A stretch of DNA of 64,000 nt from Polynucleobacter sinensis. GTDB lineage: Bacteria > Pseudomonadota > Gammaproteobacteria > Burkholderiales > Burkholderiaceae. The notes under the pieces are model-generated. The model was given only the letters and a program-made list of their open reading frames with translations, was not told the origin of the DNA and ran no database searches. A program made the position numbers and the translations under genes. Shown piece after piece: positions 7,315-14,442 of the stretch. The stretch spans positions 124,001 through 188,000 of the forward strand of contig NZ_LOJJ01000018.1 in NCBI RefSeq assembly GCF_001595985.1, written 5' to 3'. The stretch's first letter is position 1. Each line of letters begins with the position of its first letter.

Positions 7315-8322
7315 ATGGAAAAAATATTAAGGGGTCGACGCCACTTATTGTGGGCTGGGTTCGGAGCAATTAGCTCTACTTTTTTGGGCTCAGCAAATTT
7401 AGAGGCAAAGACTACCTGGCCAAATGGTAGGCCTATTCGAATTATTATTCCGGCTCAACCCGGGGGTGGCTTAGATCTCATTGCCCGAACTATGGCTGAT
7501 AAGTTATCTCAGGCGATGGGAGTTTCTTTTATTGCCGAGAATATTGGGGGAGGAGGTGGCACGATTGCGAGTTTAACTACTGCACGTGCTGCACCTGATG
7601 GCCAAACTTTCATGATTGTCAATATCAGTACCCATGGCACTAATCCTGCTATTCGTAATTTGCCATACGACACCATGAAGGACTTCACCCACATTGCAAT
7701 GGTTGGCGGCTCACCAAACGTTCTTGTTGTGGGGCCAGAGCTGAGTAAGGCAAATACTTTGGAAGCTTTATTTTCTGAGCTGAAAAGGCGCGGAAAGCCG
7801 GCCACTTATGGATCGGCAGGCCCTGGTACATCCTCTCATTTATTGGTGGAGGAGTTAAGTGTCGCCACGGGGATTCCATTTCTCCATGTGCCATATCGGG
7901 GAATTGGGCCTGCAATGGTCGATGTGATGGCTGGTAGAACCGACTTTGCCTTTCCTGGGCTCATTGCTGCCTTGCAATTTATTAAAGGTAATCGATTAAA
8001 GGCCCTTGCGGTGACCTCTCAAGCGAGAGTGCCGCAGATTCCCGCTGTGCCAACTTTTGCTGAATCTGGCATGCCGGAATTCTCTAGTTTGCAATGGTAT
8101 GGAATTTCGGGTCCGGCTGGTATTCCAGGAGATATTGTTAACACATTAAATGCCCAAGTAAATCGCATCCTGAGGGATCCACAAGTTGTCTCTAAGTTTG
8201 AGGCAGAAACCTTAACGGTTATGCCAATGACGCCACAGCAATTTACTGCTTTTATTGATAGGGACGCATCTAAGTGGAAAAAAGTTGTGAAGGATAGAGG
8301 GATACAAGTTGATGGAGCTTAA
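7315..8322 (+). CDS. Bug-family (TTT) solute-binding protein with Tat-like signal
   Basis: A 335-residue Bug protein. The N-terminus MEKILRGRRHLLWAGFGAIS has a twin arginine followed by a hydrophobic stretch and a cut near LEAKTTWP, suggesting export by Tat rather than Sec. The ligand-loop motif is PGGGLDLIART at about 50-60, with an adjacent glycine-rich GGGGGTIAS. It overlaps the next Bug gene by 11 bases, giving two binding proteins in tandem under the GntR/UTRA-controlled promoter. No TctA/TctB gene is present. Confidence 0.88.
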   Translation: MEKILRGRRHLLWAGFGAISSTFLGSANLEAKTTWPNGRPIRIIIPAQPGGGLDLIARTMADKLSQAMGVSFIAENIGGGGGTIASLTTARAAPDGQTFMIVNISTHGTNPAIRNLPYDTMKDFTHIAMVGGSPNVLVVGPELSKANTLEALFSELKRRGKPATYGSAGPGTSSHLLVEELSVATGIPFLHVPYRGIGPAMVDVMAGRTDFAFPGLIAALQFIKGNRLKALAVTSQARVPQIPAVPTFAESGMPEFSSLQWYGISGPAGIPGDIVNTLNAQVNRILRDPQVVSKFEAETLTVMPMTPQQFTAFIDRDASKWKKVVKDRGIQVDGA

Positions 8323-9313
8323 ATTTTCCTTTATGACATTCGCACTAAGTGCTATTCAAAAATTTGTATTGCTCGTATTCGTGACGTTTGGAATTAACGT
8401 AGTGCATGCGGAAAGCTATCCAGATAGACCGATTAAATTAATTGTTGGATATGCACCGGGTGGCACAGATTTAGTGGCTCGACTGGTAGGTCCTTACTTA
8501 GGGCGTGCCTTAGGGCAATCCATTGTGATTGAAAATAAACCTGGAGCTGGGGGTTCTGCTGCAGCCTCATTCGTAGCCAAATCAAAGCCAGATGGTTACA
8601 CCTTATTAATTTCTAGCGCTAGTAGTGTGTCCATCTATCCCGCATTAAATGCAAAGGCAGATTATCGTCAAAGTCAATTTACCCCGATTTCTCAGTTAAC
8701 AATTGCACCACTAGTTCTGGCTGTTAATAAAGATCTTGGAGTACGCTCTGTTCCAGAGTTGATTAAGTTGGCTAAAGCTAATCCTGGTAAATTAAATTAC
8801 TCCAGTTCTGGCATTGGCTCTGGTCCTCACTTTGCCGGTGTTTTATTTAATGACGTAGCTGGCGTTCAGATGACCCATGTCCCATTTAGAAGTGGTTCAC
8901 CGGCGGTAATTTCCGTTGTTGGTGGTGAATCTCAATTAACATTTGCAACAACGCCGACAGTGATGCAATTGATGCGATCTGGTCAGCTGATAGGGCTGGC
9001 AGTTACAAGTAAAGATGCTTCGCCCCTAGTGGATGGCTTGCCAGGAATGAAGGCTGCCGGCTTGCCTGGATATGAAATATTTCAGTGGAATGCGATTTTT
9101 GCACCGGCAGGCACGCCGCAAGAGGTGGTGACCAAGTTATATGCTGGAATAAAAACAGCAATGAGTAATCCCGCTGTAAAGCAGGCACTGGAATCAGAGG
9201 GAACCGAGGTGCACGTTTCAAACTCTCCAGAGGCATTCTCCCAATTCTTGAAGACTGATACTAAGTTCTGGGAGAGGTTGATTGCTTCAGGGGGTATTAA
9301 AGCTTTTGAGTAG
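8312..9313 (+). CDS. Bug-family (TTT) solute-binding protein, second of a tandem pair
   Basis: A 333-residue Bug protein with signal segment FVLLVFVTFGINVVHA cut before ESYPDRPIK. The ligand loop APGGTDLVARL is one residue shorter than in most siblings here. ATG 8312 overlaps the previous stop by 11 bases and has AGAGGGA upstream. ATG 8333 would give a more ordinary signal-peptide length and is an alternative. It is visibly closest to the Bug protein at 40657 (shared IKLIVG, PGLPGM/DGLPGM and PSPSS/SSASS regions), which implies duplication and spread to another module. Confidence 0.88.
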   Translation: MELKFSFMTFALSAIQKFVLLVFVTFGINVVHAESYPDRPIKLIVGYAPGGTDLVARLVGPYLGRALGQSIVIENKPGAGGSAAASFVAKSKPDGYTLLISSASSVSIYPALNAKADYRQSQFTPISQLTIAPLVLAVNKDLGVRSVPELIKLAKANPGKLNYSSSGIGSGPHFAGVLFNDVAGVQMTHVPFRSGSPAVISVVGGESQLTFATTPTVMQLMRSGQLIGLAVTSKDASPLVDGLPGMKAAGLPGYEIFQWNAIFAPAGTPQEVVTKLYAGIKTAMSNPAVKQALESEGTEVHVSNSPEAFSQFLKTDTKFWERLIASGGIKAFE

Positions 9314-9330
9314 TTTGTTTGTAGTTTTTT
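9311..9330 (+). repeat. 20-base direct repeat, copy 2
   Basis: Exact second copy of the string at 6-25. It starts at the TAG stop codon of the second tandem Bug gene and fills half of the 39-base gap before the CoA-transferase start. Confidence 0.5.
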
Positions 9331-9352
9331 AATTTACCTAGAGATATAGCAA

Positions 9353-10561
9353 ATGCAGGCATTTGATGGAATTAAAGTTCTTGATATAACACGAGTTTTG
9401 GCTGGACCTTATGCTTCCTATCAACTCGCGCTATTGGGTGCCGAGGTCATCAAGATCGAGCCAGTGACCAAGGGTGAGTCTACTCGTTGGCGCTCTGAGG
9501 GTGATGCGAAGCTTGGTGATATTGGAATGTCTCCATCCTTCTTGACCCAGGGTGCCAATAAAAGCTCTCTGACATTAAATTTAGATAGCAAGCAAGGCCA
9601 GGAGATTTTTCTAAAGCTAGCATCTACTGCTGACGTGATTGTTGAAAATCTGAGAACCGGTTCCATGGCCAAAAGAAATATTGGCTATGAAGATGTACGC
9701 AAGGTTAAGCCCGATATCATTTATTGCTCAATGACGGGTTATGGCCAAACCGGCCCAAAAGCCCGATATCCCGCTTACGATAGCGTGATACAAGCTGCTG
9801 CGGGATTTATGAGTATTACAGGTACGGTAGAGAGTGGTCCTTTAAAGTCAGGCCCTCCGGTGGTCGATTATGCGATGGGTATGGCTGGGGCGTATGCAAT
9901 TTCTGCCGCTCTATTTCAGAGGTCGCGAAGTGGCTTGGGTCAGCATATTGATATTTCTATGTTTGATAGTTGTATGGCATTAATGTCTAGCATCCTGACG
10001 ACCTATGTTAATACCGGCAATCCTCCTGGATTGCGGGGGAATGAAGCTCCTAGCCGCTCTCCAGCCTCCACGACTTTTCAAACGGCTGATGGACTGTTGG
10101 CCATTGCCATCAATGAGCAGCATCAATTCATTAATCTGATAAAAGCAATAGGGTTACAAGATCTTCTTGGGGATGAGCGGTTTAAGGATTCAGCAAGCAG
10201 AAGAAACCATACGCAAATTTTGCGCAATGCTATTCAGGAGGCTTTGCTGACTAAATCAGCCGCTTATTGGGAGCCTGTCATTAATCAGGCTGGAGTGCCG
10301 GCCGCTAAAGTACTCAGCATCCCTGAAGTGATGGAAACTGAGCAGACAAAAAATCGTGAATTTTTTGGTGTATTTTCTAAGAGTGAATGCGGTCTTGACC
10401 GAGATATTCGTTTGCCTAAAGCTGCTTTTCAATTCCAGTCCGATGGACCAAGGTTGCGTAAGCCGCCACCTCGAATTGGTGAGGATACGATCTCCATACT
10501 AACGGGATTAGGATACCCGATGGAGCTTATCGAGTCATATCAAGCCTTGGGTGTTGTTTAA
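9353..10561 (+). CDS. CaiB/BaiF class III CoA-transferase
   Basis: A 402-residue family III CoA-transferase, which moves CoA between carboxylic acids through an enzyme-bound aspartyl-CoA thioester. The N-terminal VLDITRVLAGPYAS and EVIKIEP are hallmarks, followed by ENLRTGSM and MTGYGQTGP. Asp172 in PPVVDYAMG sits at the catalytic aspartate position. It is last in the VOC/Bug/Bug/CoA-transferase run and probably activates the imported acid. Its stop overlaps the convergent LysR gene by four bases. Confidence 0.92.
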   Translation: MQAFDGIKVLDITRVLAGPYASYQLALLGAEVIKIEPVTKGESTRWRSEGDAKLGDIGMSPSFLTQGANKSSLTLNLDSKQGQEIFLKLASTADVIVENLRTGSMAKRNIGYEDVRKVKPDIIYCSMTGYGQTGPKARYPAYDSVIQAAAGFMSITGTVESGPLKSGPPVVDYAMGMAGAYAISAALFQRSRSGLGQHIDISMFDSCMALMSSILTTYVNTGNPPGLRGNEAPSRSPASTTFQTADGLLAIAINEQHQFINLIKAIGLQDLLGDERFKDSASRRNHTQILRNAIQEALLTKSAAYWEPVINQAGVPAAKVLSIPEVMETEQTKNREFFGVFSKSECGLDRDIRLPKAAFQFQSDGPRLRKPPPRIGEDTISILTGLGYPMELIESYQALGVV

Positions 10562-11487
10562 TTTTTCACTAATGATGTTGAGCACTGCTTGAGTAAGTGT
10601 TCACGCAGTAAATTGGCTGACGGCGAAAGATTTGCCCCAATCTTGATGGCTAGTAAAAGTTTTCTTTGTGCCCAGACATCTTTTAATTTGACCACTTCAA
10701 GATTCATTGCCTGGATTTGAGCTAAGCAAGCTTGAAGAGGCAATACGCCGATGCCTAAATTCACGGCGATCATTTGACACATAGCGTCATAGCTACGAAC
10801 CTGAATACGTAAACGCATTTGCCTACCAAGCTTTTCCGCACTTCTAGAGGTGAGCTCTAGCAAAGAGCTTCCTCTGTTGAGGCCAACAAAGTCGTAATCC
10901 AAGCACTCTTCAAAGGTAATATTTTTCTTTTTGCTTAGTGGGTGGTACTTGCTACAGGCAATCACAAGCTCGTCATTGCCAATGATTTGTGTTTCTAAAC
11001 CAGCAGTGGGTGAGCCTTCTGCAAATACGCCAATATCGGCAATGCCATCTAGCAGCGCTCTCACAATATCCCCGCTGATTTGTTCTTCAACTTCAATTTG
11101 AATTTCAGGATTTTCTTTTAAAAAAAGCGCTAGTGCCGATGGTAAAAATTCCGTGAGGGCGGACATGTTCGCCCAAAGCCGCGCATGACCTTTGACTCCC
11201 TTGGAGTATTCACCCAGTTCATTGCTAAATTGCTCAAATCCTTGAAATAGGCGAAGCGCATGCTGCATGACAGCGTGACCTGCCTGAGTGAGGCTTACGC
11301 CTCTGGCGGATCGATCCAAAAGACTGATTCCAACGGTTTCTTCAAGCTCTGAAATTCTTCTGCTGGCGGCCGATAGGGCGAGACTACATTCACTCGCACC
11401 TTTAGTGATGCTTCCTGTTTGGGCAACGGCGCAAAAGAGTTTTAGGGTGACAAAGTCGATTCGGGCAGGGTTAATTGAGGGATTCAT
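10558..11487 (-). CDS. LysR-family transcriptional regulator
   Basis: A 309-residue LysR regulator with an N-terminal winged helix (FVTLKLFCAVAQTGSITKGA at about 12-31, then AASRRISELEETVG at about 45-58) and a periplasmic-binding-like effector domain. It is divergent from the CoA-transferase at 11600, the usual arrangement for a LysR activator and its target. It is convergent with the CoA-transferase at 9353, overlapping its stop by four bases. Confidence 0.92.
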   Translation of the reverse strand: MNPSINPARIDFVTLKLFCAVAQTGSITKGASECSLALSAASRRISELEETVGISLLDRSARGVSLTQAGHAVMQHALRLFQGFEQFSNELGEYSKGVKGHARLWANMSALTEFLPSALALFLKENPEIQIEVEEQISGDIVRALLDGIADIGVFAEGSPTAGLETQIIGNDELVIACSKYHPLSKKKNITFEECLDYDFVGLNRGSSLLELTSRSAEKLGRQMRLRIQVRSYDAMCQMIAVNLGIGVLPLQACLAQIQAMNLEVVKLKDVWAQRKLLLAIKIGANLSPSANLLREHLLKQCSTSLVKN

Positions 11488-11503
11488 GCCTTATATTCTA
11501 TCG

Positions 11504-11528
11504 AAGCCTTCGCAAAATGAGAAGGCTT
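11504..11528. promoter_or_regulatory. Dyad in the LysR/CoA-transferase gap
   Basis: AAGCCTTC (11504-11511) and GAAGGCTT (11521-11528) form a perfect eight-base inverted repeat with a nine-base centre. It lies 17 bases before the LysR start codon on its strand and 70 bases before the divergent CoA-transferase. It could be a LysR binding site or, on RNA, a 5' leader hairpin of either transcript. Confidence 0.4.
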
Positions 11529-11599
11529 GGTAATGTCATAGCAATTCTCAAGGAGTCTGAAAAAGGGTAACTTTAGGAAAACTTATTTAAAGGAATCAA

Positions 11600-12796
11600 A
11601 TGGAGCCGTTATCCAATCTAAAAGTCGTCGAGATGGGGCAGTTAATTGCAGGTCCATTTGCCGCGAAAACTCTGGCTGATTTTGGCGCAGATGTCATTAA
11701 GATTGAGCCCCCTAAAGTTGGCGATGCTCTGCGCAAATGGCGCCTACTAAAAGATGGCACTTCGGTTTGGTGGCAAGTGCAGTCCCGTAATAAGCGCTCC
11801 CTTTCTTTGGATTTAAAAGAGGCGGAAGCTCAAGAAATTGTGAAAACACTCATTTCTGAAGCGGACATACTTATTGAGAATTTTCGTCCTGGCACATTGG
11901 AGGGATGGGGGCTTGATCCCGAGCATCTCTTAGGGCTCAACCCCAAGCTGATTGTTTTAAGAATTAGTGGCTATGGTCAAACCGGCCCATATCGAGATAA
12001 GCCTGGCTTTGGTGTCGTAGCTGAAGCAATGGGAGGGTTGCGACATTTAACTGCGGAGCCTGGAAGAGTTCCGGTTCGCGTGGGTGTGAGTATTGGTGAT
12101 ACCCTAGCATCCCTTCATGGAGTCATTGGCATTTTATTGGCACTACAAGAGCGCCACCAGAGCGGTAAGGGTCAAGTCATTGATATCGCTTTGTATGAGG
12201 CAGTATTTAATTGCATGGAAAGTTTGCTCCCTGAATTTAGTGCTTTCGGAGAAGTTAGGCAGGCGGCTGGTAGTGCATTACCAGGGATTGCTCCAAGCAA
12301 TGCGTATCTTTGCGCAGATGGAGGCTATGTATTGGTGGCCGGCAATGGGGATAGTATCTTCAAGCGACTCATGGGAATGATTGGTCGCAAAGATTTAGCG
12401 AACGACCCGGAGCTTGCTAATAATGATGGTCGAGCAAGGCGAGTTGCTGAATTGGATCTGGCCATTGGTGAATGGGCGAAAACTATTACTACTGATGCTG
12501 CTCTAAAGTTATTGGATTCAGTTGCTGTGCCCGCAGGAAAAATATATACCGTTGCAGATATCGCAAATGACCCGCATTACAAAGCGCGCGGCAATATTCA
12601 AACAATTCAAATGCATGATGGCACTAGCTTAGATGTACCTGGCGTCATTCCAAAGCTTTCGCGAACTCCAGGCTCCATTAAGACCTTGGCACCTGATATT
12701 GGCGAGAATACTGACGATATCCTGCGTAGTATTGGCTTGACTGATGCGCAAGTGGCATCCTTAAAAGAGCGCGGTATTGCGTTTACTAAACAATAA
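11600..12796 (+). CDS. CaiB/BaiF class III CoA-transferase, paired with an HMG-CoA-lyase-like gene
   Basis: A 398-residue family III CoA-transferase. Landmarks are VVEMGQLIAGPFAAK and DVIKIEPP near the N-terminus, NKRSLSLDL, ENFRPGTLEGWG, RISGYGQTGP and Asp167 in VSIGDTLAS at the catalytic position. It starts a run with an HMG-CoA-lyase-like gene, a VOC protein and a cupin. CoA-transferases of this group act as succinyl-CoA:dicarboxylate transferases, which would supply the thioester cleaved by the following lyase. Confidence 0.92.
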   Translation: MEPLSNLKVVEMGQLIAGPFAAKTLADFGADVIKIEPPKVGDALRKWRLLKDGTSVWWQVQSRNKRSLSLDLKEAEAQEIVKTLISEADILIENFRPGTLEGWGLDPEHLLGLNPKLIVLRISGYGQTGPYRDKPGFGVVAEAMGGLRHLTAEPGRVPVRVGVSIGDTLASLHGVIGILLALQERHQSGKGQVIDIALYEAVFNCMESLLPEFSAFGEVRQAAGSALPGIAPSNAYLCADGGYVLVAGNGDSIFKRLMGMIGRKDLANDPELANNDGRARRVAELDLAIGEWAKTITTDAALKLLDSVAVPAGKIYTVADIANDPHYKARGNIQTIQMHDGTSLDVPGVIPKLSRTPGSIKTLAPDIGENTDDILRSIGLTDAQVASLKERGIAFTKQ

Positions 12797-12807
12797 ATAA
12801 ATTAATC

Positions 12808-13743
12808 ATGACCAGAATATATTTTAATGATGTTGTAACGCGAGATGGCTTTCAGATTGAGCCTAACTTCATTCCGACAGATGATAAAGTCAAACTAATT
12901 GATGAGCTAAGTCAATGTGGGTTTGCAAAAATTGAGGTGACCTCATTTACGTCGCCCAAGGCAATTCCAATGCTGCGGGATGCTGAAGAGGTGATGGGGC
13001 GCATTAAGCGATTCCCTGGGGTTGAGTACACCGTCTTGGTACCAAATTTAAGAGGCGCAGAGCGCGCTTTTGAATCTAAGGCTGATGAGTTCAATCTAGT
13101 GATGTCAACTTCAGAAACCCATAATTTGGCCAATCTCAGAATGGGTAGAGAGAAAAGCTTTTCGGGTCTAGCTGAAGTAATTAGGTATGTTGACGGTAAA
13201 ACTCCTATTAACGTTTCGCTATCAACTTGTTTTGGATGCCCCATGGAGGGAGATGTCCCTCAAGCGGTCGTGGAGGGTTTTGCACAGCGCTTTGCGGATC
13301 TCGGAGTGAGGGGTTTGACGATTTGTGACACGACTGGCATGGCCAATCCCATCCAGGTCGCAAAGATGGCGATTGCTTTGCAACAGAAATTTTCTGATTT
13401 GCAGTTAACTTTCCATTTTCATAACACCAGGGGAATGGGTTTGGCTAATGTGCTAGCTGCCGTGCAATCTGGCATTGTTCGATTTGATGGCTCCTTGGGC
13501 GGCTTGGGCGGCTGTCCTTACGCTCCCGGCGCTAGCGGAAATATTTCCAGTGAAGATGCTATTCATATGCTCGATGCTATGGGGTATGACACTGGAATAG
13601 ATATTCCAAGGCTCATTGGTTTGGCGCGCGAATTACCCTTGATTGTCGGCCATGCTGTACCTGGGCAGGTTGCCAAAGCGGGTAGCACTTGTGACTTACA
13701 TCCAGCTCCAGATTATGTGGCTCAATTAAGAGAGACATCATGA
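12808..13743 (+). CDS. HMG-CoA-lyase-like enzyme (DRE-TIM metallolyase)
   Basis: A 311-residue DRE-TIM barrel lyase. The N-terminal NDVVTRDGFQ replaces the common EVGPRDGLQ. KIEVTSFTSPKAIPML and the flexible-loop signature GGLGGCPYAPGASGN (catalytic cysteine) are family marks. The metal-site strand reads HFHNTRGMGLAN, where classical HMG-CoA lyases have HxHDTYGQ. It probably cleaves a 3-hydroxy-3-methylglutaryl-CoA-type or related hydroxyacyl-CoA to two smaller units. It lies 11 bases after a CoA-transferase and overlaps the next VOC gene by four bases. Confidence 0.87.
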   Translation: MTRIYFNDVVTRDGFQIEPNFIPTDDKVKLIDELSQCGFAKIEVTSFTSPKAIPMLRDAEEVMGRIKRFPGVEYTVLVPNLRGAERAFESKADEFNLVMSTSETHNLANLRMGREKSFSGLAEVIRYVDGKTPINVSLSTCFGCPMEGDVPQAVVEGFAQRFADLGVRGLTICDTTGMANPIQVAKMAIALQQKFSDLQLTFHFHNTRGMGLANVLAAVQSGIVRFDGSLGGLGGCPYAPGASGNISSEDAIHMLDAMGYDTGIDIPRLIGLARELPLIVGHAVPGQVAKAGSTCDLHPAPDYVAQLRETS

Positions 13744-14132
13744 TCGAGCGTTTAGATCATTTGGTTTTAACTACTAGCAATGAGTCGGCATGCATTGATT
13801 TTTATACTCGTGTTCTGGGGATGAAGTTAGATATTTTTATCGGCGGGACGCCGCCAGTTGAGCGCAAGGCATTTCAGTTTGGTATTCAGAAAATCAATCT
13901 CCATATTAAGGGGAAGGAGTTCGAGCCCAAGGCGGACATGCCAACCCCAGGCTCTCTTGACCTCTGTTTTATTGCTGATCGACCATTGGAAGAGGTGATT
14001 CATAAGCTAAAAGAAGTTAATTGGCCGATTATCGAAGGCCCTGTAGTCAGAACTGGCGCTGTTTCTAAAATTAATTCGGTATACGTCAGAGATCCCGATC
14101 AAAATTTGATTGAAATTAGCGAGCTGATTTAA
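13740..14132 (+). CDS. VOC-family protein
   Basis: A 130-residue vicinal-oxygen-chelate protein starting MIERLDHLVLTTSNE, with FYTRVLGMKLD in the first module. Probable metal ligands are His7, the central HIKGKEFEP region and Glu in DPDQNLIEISE near the C-terminus. The frame overlaps the lyase by ATGA, so translation is likely coupled. It may epimerise or isomerise an intermediate of the CoA-transferase/lyase pathway. The substrate is unknown. Confidence 0.83.
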   Translation: MIERLDHLVLTTSNESACIDFYTRVLGMKLDIFIGGTPPVERKAFQFGIQKINLHIKGKEFEPKADMPTPGSLDLCFIADRPLEEVIHKLKEVNWPIIEGPVVRTGAVSKINSVYVRDPDQNLIEISELI

Positions 14133-14142
14133 AGGGTATTGA

Positions 14143-14418
14143 GTGAATCGTAGTGAATTTCTTCAAATGCTAGCAAATAAGGGCTACCCAGAACCAGTTC
14201 TAGTAGAGTGGGAGCCGCATGGTTCTTTAGGTGAGCACACCCATCCATTTGAAGTAAAGGCCTTAGTAACTCACGGCCAAATTGATATTGCGATTGACGG
14301 AATTCAAAAGAGCTACTCAGTCGGCGATGTATTTCACTTGTCATGCAATCAAAGTCATTCTGAAAGCTATGGTGAACAAGGCGTGAAATACCTTGCCAGC
14401 AGAAAAGAGCCTTCTTAA
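14143..14418 (+). CDS. Small cupin-domain protein
   Basis: A 91-residue single-domain cupin starting at GTG 14143. Motif 1 is GEHTHPFEVKALVTHGQ at about 30-46 and motif 2 is a shortened form around YSVGDVFHLSCNQSHSES, so two or three histidines could bind a metal. It sits 10 bases after the VOC gene and ends the operon. Such proteins are metal-dependent isomerases or binding proteins of unknown role. Confidence 0.75.
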   Translation: MNRSEFLQMLANKGYPEPVLVEWEPHGSLGEHTHPFEVKALVTHGQIDIAIDGIQKSYSVGDVFHLSCNQSHSESYGEQGVKYLASRKEPS

Positions 14419-14442
14419 TTCTTACCAAGCAGCGCTTCAATT

